The position numbers and the translations under genes were made by a program. Positions 11,870 to 24,600 of a stretch of DNA of 64,000 bases are shown piece after piece (the stretch's first letter is position 1; every line of letters begins with the position of its first letter). The notes beneath the pieces were generated by a model. It was not told the DNA's origin and ran no database searches. It saw only the letters and a list, made by a program, of their open reading frames with translations. The stretch covers positions 3,334,419 to 3,398,418 of the forward strand of contig JAEVLN010000006.1 in assembly GCA_018350325.1 (NCBI GenBank). Reading direction: 5' to 3'. The DNA is from Globodera rostochiensis. Taxonomy: Eukaryota; Nematoda; Chromadorea; Rhabditida; Heteroderidae.

Positions 11870-12905
11870 TTAATGAATTTTTGCAATCATCCAGTTATCA
11901 CCACCACATTTGCAGCTGAATATAGCTTTCTCAACCTAAAAACAATTAAATTAAAAAAATTCTTTAAAATTTTGCACCTCTTTACTGTAAGATACTGTTT
12001 TAGCTGCAAAATCTCGCATTGCTCCACAGTCGGCGGTTACATTGTCGTAAAAGATTTTTAGAGCAAAATTCCCACCTTCGTTTCTTAAAAAATAATTAAA
12101 TAATTAAATCAAATATATTTTTGTTTAAATACATAGGTAGTATAGCGTATTCGCCGAATGATGCAAGTTTAACGCGAAGAAATGTTTCAAGTATGTTGAG
12201 CTAAAATTATATAACAATTAATGGATCAATTTTTTACAATTTAATTTAATAGTTTATAGAGCTTAATTTATGTTACTTTTGTGATCAAAGCCAGATAATC
12301 GGCTTGAAGTGTTTGCTCATTGTAAGATTGGATGGTCACCGCAACAACATAAGCCGTGTTACATGAAATTTTTGGCGGAGCAAAGGATGAAGGTACCATT
12401 GTTGTTGTGAAACTTGATGCCGCAATCATTTCCTTTTGATTAAGTCATTAGTAAATTTAATTGTCAGACACACAATTAATGTTTGTTTATTAAGTCATTA
12501 ATTAGGGTTTAAACGTTTAGACAAACCTTATTAAACAAATAAATATATTTTGTTGATTTAAGCATAATATTTTGAAATTTGATTAAAATTAAACCATTGT
12601 ATCGTTGACAACCCGGTCTTCTTCTTTGTATCTTTTTTCAGTTTGTGCTTTAACCGATGCGCTAAGTATTATTTAAATTAAATAATTAATTTGAAATTAT
12701 CACAATAATTTTTCGCCATAAAGAGCAATTTGGGGGTCTTGCATCGGCACGGCCGGTATTGGCGGTTGTAACTGTGATGATTGGCAAGCAAAAATCGGCA
12801 TCTATTTAAAATATTCATTATATTTAGCTACATTTTTAAATTCTTACGTACATTTCGCATTACGAGAGTTGCAATAAGAAGTGGTAAATCAGTAATTTTA
12901 GACAT
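11870..12905 (-). CDS. Hypothetical protein, seven short exons
   Basis: Seven exons can be joined in phase from ATG at 12905 (MSKITDLPLLIATLVMRN) to TAA at 11870, about 204 residues. Later exons read MPIFACQSSQLQPPIPAVP, FASVKAQTEKRYKEEDRVV, ISCNTAYVVAVTIQSYNEQ, LNILETFLRVKLASFGEYA, NEGGNFALKIFYDNVTADCG and FSCKCGGDNWMIAKIH before the stop. Donors are gtacgt, gtgata, gttta, gtaaca, gtattt and gtgcaa, several of them weak, so exon ends may be off by a few codons. No clear signal peptide, no recognised domain. A diverged duplicate of its 3' flank lies at 16680-16785. Confidence 0.5.
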
Positions 12906-12949
12906 TTAATAAAAAAATCATTCAAAGGTCAGTGATTTAAAATAACTAT

Positions 12950-13495
12950 ACGGGACCGGAATTGACCGGGACCGTGAAAGTCGGGATTGGGACGAGCATT
13001 TTGAACCGGGATCGGAAAAAATCGGTACTGACAATGAGGTGAATTTTTTTTTGTAATGGTCAATAGTGAAACAAAAAATATTTATTTATGTCTTATACAA
13101 AAAATATCTTCCTTTTTGTATTCAATTTCAATTGCATCATCATCATTCTTTTGCGAGTTCTGCTTCACTTCTAGAAGGGGGGTCGGCGGTGCCGATAGGC
13201 GCCGCCGAGAAAATTTGGAAATTTTCGATCCAATTTGTTAAGAATTCCAACCGCAGGAATCGGTTTTTAGGGGTGCTTTCGTGTTTTTTTTTCGTGAAAT
13301 CGTCATTAACGAAACTGTTACGAACAAAACAATATTTTTTCCAATTAACGAAACGAAACAAAACTGAAAAAATTCTACGAAACAAAAGGAAACACGAAAC
13401 AAACCAGTTTCGCCAATCTCTGACCGGGACCGGGATTCCAAAAACCGAGAATTTACCGACCGTTTCCGGTCGGTATCCCGGTCCCGGCCAATTCT
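12950..13495. mobile_element. Word-iterated non-autonomous element (accggga), hAT-like
   Basis: Starts with gggaccggaattgaccggga and ends with ggtatcccggtcccggccaa, inverted relatives of each other. Internal words are ccggga/tcccgg and cgaaacaaa. It contains a full copy of the dispersed GC hairpin at about 13176-13213. Same vocabulary as repeats at 9460-9560 and 33449-33625. No clear target duplication was located, so the hAT label is by analogy. Confidence 0.5.
13148..13250 (+). repeat. Dispersed GC hairpin repeat, well-preserved copy
   Basis: Core cggcggtgccgataggcgcc followed by gccgag. Ten bases on each side pair around a GATA loop with one G:T (G:U in RNA) pair. Upstream context is ttgcgagttctgcttc and a short G run; downstream is aaaatttggaaattttcgat then caatttgttaagaa, shared with other copies. 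Confidence 0.8.
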
Positions 13496-14391
13496 AATTT
13501 TAATTGAATTATATTATAGTAGAATCTTAGGTTTTGTAATACGGTTTTTAATTTACGTACTAAAATGTATTTGTTTTGGTTTAAATAGTATTGTAAAGGT
13601 TCATGGTTATCTTATGTGGATGAATTGCGCAGCCAAAAATAGAAGAAAAAGGCCTTTATTTCGCGAAAAATAACTTTTCCATTCAAAAGACGATGTGTTA
13701 GAAAAATTTGATTGGCCAACATTATTTACTATACGTTTATAATTTTTACATAAAAATAAATTTGCAATGGTAATTACCTTCGATTTGTTCCTCTGATGAC
13801 CTTTATTTATTTAAATTTGTCACAATATTTCTATCTATTTGACATAAAATGTAATTAAAATTTATGATAAATAAAGCATATACTAGTGTAGAACATAAAA
13901 GTGTGGTGAATGAATATAATAATGATAAAAATAGCGTGTTTAGATTGTTTATATTACTTGTATTATATTGAAGAAATATTCAATATGCTTATTCAAATTT
14001 AGTAAAAAATAATTAAAATTAATCTATTAATTAAAATTTAGCATATATTTAAAAAATAATTTTATATATAGGTATATGATAATTATAATTAGAATTCAAC
14101 GAAAATTAGGAAAGGGGTCTTTGTTGCGATAAATTTGCACATTCTGAAAGGTTTCGCCCCGACGGCATCGTTCCCCGCCTCCAATGCGTATAATATACCT
14201 TTAAGTAAATGTTTAAAGCATCCTATTAAAAACTTAAGAAAAGAGGAATATGAAGATCAAATAATTATTTATCTTTTTCTAAACTAAATAAAAATAACAA
14301 TTATGTACACAATACTTATTATATAAAAAAATTTGCCTAATTTTAATTTAATTTGTTAGCCAAAATCATAAATTATTTAAATTATTTGAAT

Positions 14392-15327
14392 TTACTTTTG
14401 TCCGCTGGACTTGTTAGCAAGTTCATAGTATATAAATCGTTTGCCGCCCTGTCCGAACTCGCCAACCGGCTTTACACCTTGCAACGGCACTGGCCATTTT
14501 ATCGGACGTCCCCAACAGAGCTCAACCTCCTGGATCATCAACGGCGTGTTCGGACTTGTTGAAACAAATCTGTTTTTAGAAATTCATATTTTATAATAAA
14601 ATACTCTATATTCATTCTGCCCAAAAATTATATAAATTTAAAAATTATAGCATAAAATATTGTTATATTTAAAACATACAAAATTTTAGTATATATATTC
14701 TATTTAAAATATTATGAACACTTTTTTCCCCACTCGATAAGTCCGTCTGGGGAAGTGCCGTCTTCACACTTGCACACAATAGATTTATCCACGCCGAATG
14801 CCACCTTTCCGTAACAGATCAGCTTCGCAATGGCATTTGTGCCACGTTCCCATTTAGCAAATATTGGAAAAAACAAAGGGTCACCCTAAATCTTTCGTCT
14901 TTCTTTGATCTGACAAACAATTTTCAGAAACTAGAACTATCTTTAAAAAAAATAAAAACCTGAACAAAGTGAGTGGCACCAAAATCACTGTTAGCATTTT
15001 CCTGTATTGTTTTCTCAGAATCCAACGTAGCAGCAATGTTTCGAACTTCAGTCAGCTGGAATAATATTAAAAAATTTAATTTTGGTTCAAAATTTTAACC
15101 AATTTGGCATAACGTTCTCGTCTGTAACAGTCAAACGGGGTCATGTTTGTTGAGCCTTCCTGATCTGCTTTCAGCTCCGCCTTGACCACCTTGTCATATG
15201 GCATCCAACAAGCCATTTCAGCCATCAACTCACGCGGAATTTGTCTATTTAAAAAAAAAATTTAAAAATAGATTTTAAATCTTAAAATTTACTTTGGTTG
15301 CATCTTTAGCTTGTTTCTGTAGAGCAT
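14392..15327 (-). CDS. Hypothetical protein, possible F-box-like N-terminus
   Basis: Five exons join in phase from ATG at 15327 (MLYRNKLKMQPK) to TAA at 14392, about 205 residues. Key segments in order: QIPRELMAEMACWMPYDKVV, MTPFDCYRRERYAKL, LTEVRNIAATLDSEKTIQ, GDPLFFPIFAKWERGTNAIA, CYGKVAFGVDKSIVCKCEDG and, after the last intron, VELCWGRPIKWPVPLQGVKP then VGEFGQGGKRFIYYELANK. The IPRELMAEMACWMPYDKV stretch loosely resembles an F-box (LPxExxxxIxxxLP), but the match is weak and I do not assign a function. No signal peptide. The 3' end (last exon region and downstream flank) was duplicated to 18235-18445. Confidence 0.6.
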
Positions 15328-16679
15328 ATTTAAATTTTAGCTTATTAAATTAAAAAAATTAAATCAAAAAGAGATAACTATTGGTATTTCAAGAAGGAAG
15401 AAAATTGAAAAAAAAGTTCCAATTTTAAACATTTTATTGGGTTTGCTTTTGCATTTTTAGCATTGGATAATGATAAGAAAAAATTGAAATGTTCACATTT
15501 TGACTCTAATAAATCACGAGACCACTGAAATTTTAACGCTAAAACGCAATTTCACAATCATCTGATGCTGCATGTCATGTCATTCCAAATCTGACTGATT
15601 TGATAACGAATGAAGCAACCCGTGATAAAAAAGAGGCCAAAAATTCGTCATGATGGACATTCAATTTGGCGAACTGATAAATAAGATAAAGGTTTTGCTC
15701 GAGAGTCTCGATTCACTAAAAATAACATTGTTCACTCTTTTTTGCAATTTTTAATGATTGAACAGAACAGAAATGCAAAATTAAGTTTTAATAAACCATT
15801 TTAACAATAATTACATAAATCAGAATTTTTTAATTTCTTAAATGACATTTGCTATAAATTCGTGCTATTCTTGTTTTAAATCTTTAAAATAAAATAAACT
15901 AAATATGGGTCTTTCTTAAGACCAACCATTGATAAACTCATAAGTTACCCCAAGATTTACATGTGATAGCAACACGAAAATTGTTGTTGGTGATAAGAAA
16001 AATAAATAGGTGAATTGGGTGTTAGCCAATTTCTTTTTATAAATATATTAACTATGTAATATTTTATTAAAAAAAGATACGGGCGTAAGGAGAGAGAGAG
16101 AACCTTACTGCTGGTGTAACCCCCAGTAGTACACCCCATAGAACATTTGCGTTAACAAAATGTTAAGGCGAGAGCAATTGATACAAAATTTAATTAAAAA
16201 ATTGAATTTAATTTGAAAAAAAAATGAAAAACCCTTAGAACAGTAGCCAAAAGCGCTGCCGTCCTATATTGTAATTAAAACATAATTAAATTAAATTAAT
16301 AAAAAAAAATCAAATCCAATCAAATAAGAAAAGGAAAAAAATAATACTTTGAAAACTCCTAGGAACAGAAGCCCCCGGCAAAGTTAATCGCATTAATTAA
16401 ATAAATAAAAAAATAAATTTAAATTAAGAAAATGTCTAACCCTAGGAATAGTACCCAAAAGAAAACCCCCTTATATTTTTAATCAATTATCCCTCATGGC
16501 TTTAGCCCCCCGCAGGCGTCTAGTTGTTAATCCATGAAAAATACATGTCAATGCTCTTTACCAAGTCTCCTCTCCATTCATCGTAGTCTCGAGCACAGAA
16601 AGACAAGAAAAACTAAATAACCAATGTAAAAAAAAATTTAAAATACAATAACAATTTTTTTTTTGAATTTCAGAATAAA

Positions 16680-16785
16680 TTTGATCACCCTTTTCAAGTA
16701 CAGAAAGGCCAATAAAACTAAAAATTCATTTTATTTTTACTTGCGACAAAGGCAATTTTCCATATTTTGCAATGCCAATCAACCC
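16680..16785 (-). pseudogene. Fragment duplicating the 3' flank of the gene at 11870-12905
   Basis: Shares with 11620-11695 the phrases acccttttcaagta, ttcattttatttttacttgc, aaggcaattt and atattttgcaatgccaa in the same order, with small insertions. Nothing coding is preserved. Together with the fragment at 18235-18445 it suggests an old tandem duplication of the two-gene block, now mostly erased. Confidence 0.6.
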
Positions 16786-16947
16786 AAAAATCAGGAATAC
16801 CGGCTGAAAAATCAGAAAAAAATCAGGATTTATTTTTTAGGTGTTTAAATATATCAATTTAATGTTAAAATTTTTTTATTGCTAAGAAAATTGTGTAAAA
16901 TTCGATAATTTTGCTGATTTTTGAATTTTCAGAAATCCAATTTCTTT

Positions 16948-17050
16948 TTGCGAATTCTGCTTTACTAGGGGGTGGCGGTCGGCGGTGCCGATAGGCGCCG
17001 CCGAGAAAATTTTGAATTTTGACTCAATTTTTAAGAAATTTGCAATCAAA
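16948..17050 (+). repeat. Dispersed GC hairpin repeat copy
   Basis: Upstream ttttgcgaattctgctttac, then a G-rich run, the core gtcggcggtgccgataggcg followed by ccgccgag, then aaaattttgaattttgactc. A second, partial GC-rich piece (gaggtccgccggcaccgcc) follows at about 17088, the same arrangement as at 29540 and 29665. Confidence 0.8.
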
Positions 17051-17331
17051 ATTTTAAAATTACGATACTTTTTTTTAGGAATGGGAGAGGTCCGCCGGCA
17101 CCGCCAGAAAATTTTTTTACAGAAATCAAGTCTTTGTTAAAAATTAAACCAAAAAGTTCAGAAAAATATGAAAATCTGGTAATCTTTGTTCAAAATTCAG
17201 AAAAATGTGTTGATTTTTTCAATTTTTTTGCGCCATTTTAATTTAAAAATATTCGAAAATTTATTTTAAAATTTATTAATGGGGGAAACATATATGAGAA
17301 GAGGAAAAATGATAAATAAGTGCTCGCACCA

Positions 17332-17399
17332 CGGCGGGTTTGAAACCAACAGATAATGTAAGTACTGAAAAGACAACCACTAAGCCATCAATTACTTAA
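17332..17399 (-). repeat. tRNA-like / SINE-like relic
   Basis: On the minus strand an A-box-like TGGCTTAGTGG is followed about 40 bases later by a B-box-like GGTTTCAAACC, the spacing of a tRNA gene. Acceptor and T stems do not pair well and no convincing anticodon arm was seen. It is therefore more likely a tRNA pseudogene or the head of a tRNA-derived SINE than a working tRNA. Confidence 0.3.
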
Positions 17400-18234
17400 A
17401 GAATCTTGTAAAAAAGATTGGAAAATCACTCGATGATGCTATCTTTAGGGGTGTAAATTCAACCGGGCAACACCCAAAACTTTTGTACAAAAAAGGGCAT
17501 GACCCAAACAAAATTTTTTTGGTTTTGGTTTCTTTTGGGTTTTGCCCAATTTGACCAAAACCAAAACCAAATTTTTGGTTTTTGGTTTTGGTCCGGACTC
17601 TAATTTAAACTAACACATTGTGGAAAGGCTGCAAAAAATAAAAAATAAATTAGTAATTGAAACTTTCCGAACTTCCAATCGATTGATCGTAAGGCAGATC
17701 GCCAAGCTTGGATATTGAAATTCGAACTTGGCATTGAAAACCATCGGCACATTGTATCTTTTTACACTAAATATTATTATTTTTTAATTACCTATAATTT
17801 AAAAGTAAAAAATGCTATAAAATAACTAATAATAACTGAGCAAAACATTCTAATAAATATTCACTAAAATTTTTTTATAAAAAATTAAAAATAAGCATTT
17901 TGGAAAATCAAACTTTTCGAATTGTCTATTGCCGAGCTTGGCAACACTAACTCGGATACCAGGGATGGACAAAATTTCGGGTCCGAAATTTCGGATTCCG
18001 GAAAATTTCGGGTTTTTTGGCCGTTTCGATTTTCGGAATAGAGCAAAATTTCGGATTTTGCACCTGTCATTAAGATTAAAAATTCTATTACTATTCTTTA
18101 AATATTTAAATGGTGTTCAAAAAATTAAATTTTATTTATTATTTGCAATGATTATTCACGTTTATATAGCAGCTTTTCCGTTTCAAATTTTGTTTTAACA
18201 ATTTTCTGATGGCTTTGGGGGTTTCGGATTTGAT

Positions 18235-18445
18235 GGACTTCATTTGAAGGCGCCTTTTATAGGTAGCAATCAGCGTCACGGCACCGTTCCCATCTTTAAG
18301 TAAATGTTTAAAGCATCTTATTAAAAAATAAAAATAACAATTATGTACACAATACTTTTTATTAAAAAATATTTGACTAATTTTTTAATTTGTTAGCCAG
18401 ATTCATAAATACACCTTGCAACGACACTGGCCATTTTACCGGAAC
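18235..18445 (-). pseudogene. Truncated copy of the 3' end of the gene at 14392-15327
   Basis: The + strand phrases ctttaagtaaatgtttaaag, aaataacaattatgtacaca, aatttgttagcca and caccttgcaacg/cactggccatttta recur here in the same order as at about 14195-14505. The second includes the complement of the last coding exon (KWPVPLQGVK region). Only the last exon edge and downstream flank remain; not functional. Confidence 0.7.
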
Positions 18446-18613
18446 ACTTTTTTTGCAAGTTTTAAATACGTATGCAAAAAATATGCAACTTCAGATTATA
18501 ATGATTTTTGAGGACCTTTTTATTCTTCAATAACTCACAACAATGTTGAAATTTTTTAAATTAACATCTATCGATTATTAACCCGTTTAATCATTATTTT
18601 TTATCGTCTTAAG

Positions 18614-21600
18614 TTATGCCACATTTTCTGGCTCCATTTTATCGACATCATCCTTATCATTTTGGTCCTAAATAAACGATAAATTAAGTCTTAAAATATA
18701 TTTTAAAAGCAATAAATTGCAATCTTGATTATATGATAAAGCGCATAAATAAATTAAATTGAACAAAAGATTATAAAAAGATATAAAAATTTATTAAAAG
18801 CCCACTTCAACACTTTGCTTTCCCACTTCACCGCATAGTGCGCGCAACTCTCCGTAACTAACATTATAATAATCCTTTTTAGCATCCAGCTTTAGGTAGG
18901 CATATCTGAGAATTAAAAGAATTTTAAAATATCAAATTTAAACAAAAAAAAGCCGAAAATTTACTCATCGCTGACATTCTCCAACTGCAACGCAAGCTGC
19001 TGCCGGATTTGCGCAAATTCGAGTCGCAACCGAGGGTCGCCAGTCCAACATGAGCACATCACGCGATAACTAAAAGATGCTTCAAATTAAAAATATTTAT
19101 AAATCAATTATATTTTATTGATTTAGCGATTTTGCAAATTTCAATTTTATTTAAAGATTTGGATTTTATGACAAACAAATCATCAGGGCAATTGTCCGGC
19201 TGCGACATCCTTTTTCCGGACTCCAAAAATAGTAGCATGTCGTCCGGCTGCATTCCGGGATATGGTGTGCCCCCAAGCGTGATGATCTCAAACATCAGAA
19301 CGCCAAAAGACCAGCTTTAAAGTCAAATAATGTTTGTAATGTGAAATTAAATCCTCACACATCCGAACTGGTGGTGAATTCGTAATGTCGAATTGCCTCG
19401 GGGGCCATCCTGCAGATTTGTAATTATATTACACGGGGCGGATCATCTCAGTGTCTACATTTCAATGCCAGCAATTTAAACGCAACCAAATTAAACAAAC
19501 AAAATATCATTTTGAAGGCTCTAAACGAAAAGTATCATTAAAAAAAATCGGGGGGGGGGGGGGGGGGGGTTCATAGTTTATTAAATCACTTTTTCACGAA
19601 TTCTCTATTGTTTAGCTTTTCCTTAATAATAGCTTTTAAAAGCTTAGAGCTTTCAAATGGCATCTTGTTTGTTGAATTTGGTTGAGTTTAAAAAAGGTTA
19701 TAGACTTTTCAATTGCTGGCGCTGAAGTGTGAGCAATGAAGTGATTTTGCCGTAAATTAGAATATATATATAAAAAAAAACTATTATATGTATGTATTTG
19801 ATAATCAAAGAAACAATTTGTATGCCATTTTTAATTTATATTTTTTAAAACCCACCATTTAATTGGCAAACGTCCACCACGGCTCTTATAGTTGTCACTA
19901 TCTGCGTAAATAAATCGGCACAAGCCGAAATCCCCAATTTTTGCATAAGTTTTGTCCTGGACAAGAATGTTGCGAGCCGCCACATCTCGGTGGACAAATC
20001 CCTTTTGGCTCAGATATTCCTAAATTTTTTTAAATTGCCTAAATAAATTACCAGGGCTGGCACTTTTAGGTAAAAAAAATTGGAAAATAGGTACCTAAAT
20101 AGGTGGGAAAAAATGCCAAAATAGGTACCAAATAGGTACAAAAACCTTGAAATAGGTAAGTAAAAAATTTTTACCGAAAATTTTTAAACACCAAACAAAA
20201 AAATGCGATTTTAAATAAAGGCATATTTTGGGGTTTCGAGCATATTTTGGCATTTTTCATCAATTTCTGACTGTTTTTAAAAAATAATTCATATTTAACG
20301 GTAGCCTTTTAGTCATTTTCGAAAAATCAATAAAACTCGCATAAAAATAAGGAAAAAAAATGGCGGCGCTGAAAAGGCCGCGCCCAAATCGCGCTGGAAC
20401 CGAAATGGTCAGAGTGATGAGTTGACCTGGCGCTTAAAACTACCGGAATTGCCATTTTTCGGTATTTTTGGTGCATATTTTGGCCTTTTTTTTTTTGCCA
20501 TTTTCAGCAAAATTATATTAAAAAAATTCCCAAAAACCTGAAAATAGGTAACAAAAAGGTCGAAATAGGTAGAAAAATAGGTACCTAGGTAATAGGTAGA
20601 AAAAAGCCGAAATAGGTAAAAATAGTTATTATAAAGCCCATTCTAGGAGCCTCAAATTGAGCTAAAAATGTGTTTTTTGTGCTTAACTCAGTGTTCCAAG
20701 TTCGCAGAAAAAATAGGTATTTAACTAAAAGTGCCAGCCCTGTAAATTACATTTTCAAATCATAATTTTAAACCAGGGCTCGCAGATGAAAATTCATTTG
20801 GCAGGCAAAAAAACCTCATTTGGGACCAAAAAACCTCATTTTGCTAAGATCATGTTTTTTTTTGCGCGCGGTTTTTCCAAATACTTTTTTTAGTAGGGGG
20901 GGGGGTCGGCGGTGCCGATAGGCGCCGCCGAGAAATTTTTCGCATTTTTTACTCGATTTGTTAACAGATTGCAACTAAATTTGCAGAAGATGTGATGCTT
21001 TTTTGCTTTAAAAAAAATTGAAAATTTTTTATTAAGGAAATTCCCAGTTATTTCAAACCGGAACACGCTTTTTCATTAAAAAAAGTACACAAAAAAATAG
21101 AAAAACACTACGCCAAATATTCAAAATTAATAGAAATTTTCGATTTTATTAGGGAAACTCGCAAAAAGCCTCAAAAACCTCATCAAACTCCAAAAAGCCA
21201 CAAAATGAGGCTAAACCTCATTTTAAAAATTTAGCCTCATTGGACTATCAAAAAGCCACAAAATGAGGCTAAAACCTCAGATCTGCGAGCCCTGTTTTAA
21301 ACGCTGTTTGATTTGATAGCACTTAAAAAGTTTAAAATTAAACAAAAATGATTTATACAATTCATTTTCAATTACCTATACTGATTGTTCAAAAAACACT
21401 TTAAAATTAAAAAAATTTAATATAAGTAAAAATTTGATTGTTCACCAATCCATAGCTGATCTGAACCGCAAACACCAGCAGCTGCTTAACGGTCATGATC
21501 ATTGCTCGGTCAAAATCAGTTTCACAATTCGGCTCGGTATACTTGACACCTGCTTCATTCAATTCCAGCATATATTTGCATCGTGCCCGTAAGAATTGTA

Positions 21601-24600
21601 GTAAATCACTACAAATTTATTTATTTAAAAATATTTTATTTTTTTCTTTTTATCAATAATAATTTAGTTTTTTTATATATATTTAATTTGATATATTTTT
21701 TTAATTATTTAAAATACTACCCATCACTGCAATATTCAACAACTAAACAATACGGCTCCGATTGTGTTACACACGCCAGCATATTTACAAGGCGTTCATG
21801 GAAGCCCAATGATTTCATCAGTCCAATTTCACGCAAAAATTCACTTTTTGATACTTCATCGGCATATTCTAATTGAAAGAAAGAATGCCGAAAATATTTT
21901 ATTTATCTTTATTTTCAATCATTTTCATTAAATTTGATTATATTTCGTTTTTTTAATTTACCGGGCAACATTTTAACGGCAACAAGCGAATTTTCGGCTC
22001 TCAGCAGTCCTAAACATTAAAATTTTTATATTCCTATTTAACATTAAAAAAATTAATAATTTTGACAATTGTGCACGTATATTTAATTAATTAAGTAAAA
22101 TATAATTTAAAAAAGCATTTCACCTATCGACAAAGGCTGTTTTCCATTTTGCAGTCCAACCAATTTTCCTAAATATACGGACCCAAATGCGCCTGAACCC
22201 AGCCGTTTGTCCTCGTAAATGATCAATTTTCGTCGTTCCAACTCCCATTGGTCTTCGCGACTATTTATTTAAATTCTTTTTTTATTACGTTTTATTAACA
22301 CAAAAAAAGTAAATTATTATACTTTCGAGCAGGAAAATCAGTGTAGCGCTGGTCACGGTTTCGGCGCATATTTTCCATATTAATCTGATTCTTTCGATTT
22401 TTGTCGCGTTGACGACAATACGCAAAAAATATTGTCACAATCAACAGCAATAATACTGCACACAGAATGCCAGAACCGCCAACAATCCAAAGCATGTACT
22501 GTAATTTTAATTTATTGATTATTTATTTATTACGCCTATTTTGAACTAATATATTTTATTTTTAACAACTTATAGATATATATATATAAATCGAAATATA
22601 TGAACAACAAATAAAAATCAATTTAAAATTTAGCATATGATTGACTCACATGTTCTCGTTCCTTCCCAGCATTTTCTTCGGATACATTTTTAACAGATTC
22701 ACGGGGTTGCAAAAACAGTCGAAAAACTTGTGGTTTAAAAGATTTATTTGTTTCATTCACAGGGTAGCTTAAATTATTTGGATCCCTCACAGCACAGAGC
22801 AAAACCTAAGAGTTGTTTAAAAATGATTATTTTTAATAAAAATAGATCCAACTCAAAAGTTGTTTAAAAATTATTATATTTTATAAAAATAGATTCAAAA
22901 GTGTTTACCCCATAAAGCTTGTTCCTGACCAACCCATCTAGAACGATGGAATTTGCGTTTTTTATGCGCTAAAGAAAAATACTAATGAGATAATTTAAAT
23001 AAAATTTAACTTTGCAACTTTTGTTCGTCGAAAAGTCAGCACAATTTGTTTGTTCACCAAGTATATCGATCATATCCACAGTTTGGGACATTAATGCCCT
23101 CTGAATTATATTATTTATTTAAATTGCTATTTAGCTTATTTTTACATCGATATTCCGAAGTTCTTTTGCATTCCCAAATAATGCCACATAATACTCCGGG
23201 TGCATTTTCATAATTCGATTGTTTGGCGTAAATGTTAAATTAACGGCTATACGCTCCGTTTGGGCTGTCTCATTTATAATTTCCTAAAACAATTAAAACT
23301 AACTAAAAAACAACCAAAATTTAAATGAAGTAATTAAAATAAATAACATAATATCACCTCAATGACAGTAAAATTAAAGTCACTAAATTGGCCACAAAGA
23401 GGCGCGCCTAAATTTGATTTTGTAGTCCTCCTGCAATCTGAACCGGCCACCGTATCACAATCTGAAAATATGGCGTTATGTTAAGAAATGTTGTAATAGA
23501 AAGTGCTAAATTTTACTCATTTCAAAAAACTGCAATTCATTTTGGCCCGGCGAGAAATGAAAGCTCGAACCGCATCGATTGGAACGAACTTCTTCCACGG
23601 CATAAGCAAATTTGCATCGACGATACATCAAATCGGCTCCTAATTTAAATATTTTAATTTTTATTTTTGTTTTTGTTTGACCAAATTCTTACCAACAATT
23701 GTTTGTACAGTGTCATCACGTGTGCCACGATGCTAAAAATTTTTTTGTGTTAAAAACCTTAAATTTTTCACACAAATTCGGGTGCTGGTAAAGGCTGCTC
23801 CAGATTTGGTGTATTACAACCAACTAAATGAAACAGTGGAGCAACTTCGAGGTCCTCAATGCCCATTGGCCATTCTAAATGCAAATTAGGTACTTACATA
23901 TAAAAAAATTGTACTAATTGTTTTTTTAAAAAAACGTATATAGAACAAACAACAGACCAGCATTCATGATGAACCTCAATTCAATATCAAGGGTCGCATT
24001 TGCAATATAATCCTCGAAATTAAACGGGGTGCTCTTAAAAATATTAAAATATAAAGATTTACTATTTTATGATAATTTTTATATTAATGCTAAATTAATC
24101 CATATCTATTACATTGAATTTGACGTGAACCAGTTCCATTTTTCCTGCAATTTGTGGCCCTTCAGAGTCCAATTGGACTTTTTTTGACCATTGGCTAAGC
24201 TCATGTTTGGCACTTGCTGAAGCAACTTTAATGGAAATTGGGCCACAAATACTTTCTATTAATGCCGGGGTCATGCCGTCAATGGAATGTTCAGAAGTGA
24301 ACTAAAATAATTATCTTTACTTTTTAATTAAATAAATTTAAAAAAAAAGTATCAAATATACAATTTGTGTTATTTGGTGATTCGGCACTTCAGTTTCTAT
24401 TTGCAGCAGGTAAATTTTTGTTGGTTCACCATTCGGAGCAGAAGTTTGATGCCAACTCACATCAATAGTCGTATTCTCGTTATAAATCATCTAATTTTTA
24501 ATTACTTTTTAATATTATTGTTTTACAGTAACTTTTTTATATATTTTCAAAATTTCCTTTACCTCGACATCATTTGGAGCTTGGAGTTTTGGATGATGAC

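Larger units (their letters stand above)
12906..14391. other. Spacer with a gggatcggga-type repeat
   Basis: 12950-13495 is a repeat bounded by iterations of accgggaccg and tcggtatcccggtcccgg, with a GC hairpin copy in the middle. 13500-14391 is AT-rich (poly-A/T, ataaat) with no gene seen. Confidence 0.5.
15328..18613. other. Large gene-poor spacer with decayed gene fragments and repeats
   Basis: No intact gene is supported. It holds fragments related to the two upstream genes (16680-16785 and 18235-18445). About 16150-16500 has loosely repeated blocks with ccctaggaa and cagaagcc words. GC hairpin copies lie near 16975 and 17090, and a tRNA-like stretch at about 17332-17399. 17450-17600 iterates ccaaaacc, and a hAT-type left terminus (CAGGGATGG) at 17960 has no matching right end. 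Confidence 0.6.

Noticed and set aside
17332..17399. Functional tRNA gene
   Set aside because: A and B boxes are present, but acceptor and T stems do not pair and no anticodon arm is convincing; kept only as a relic.
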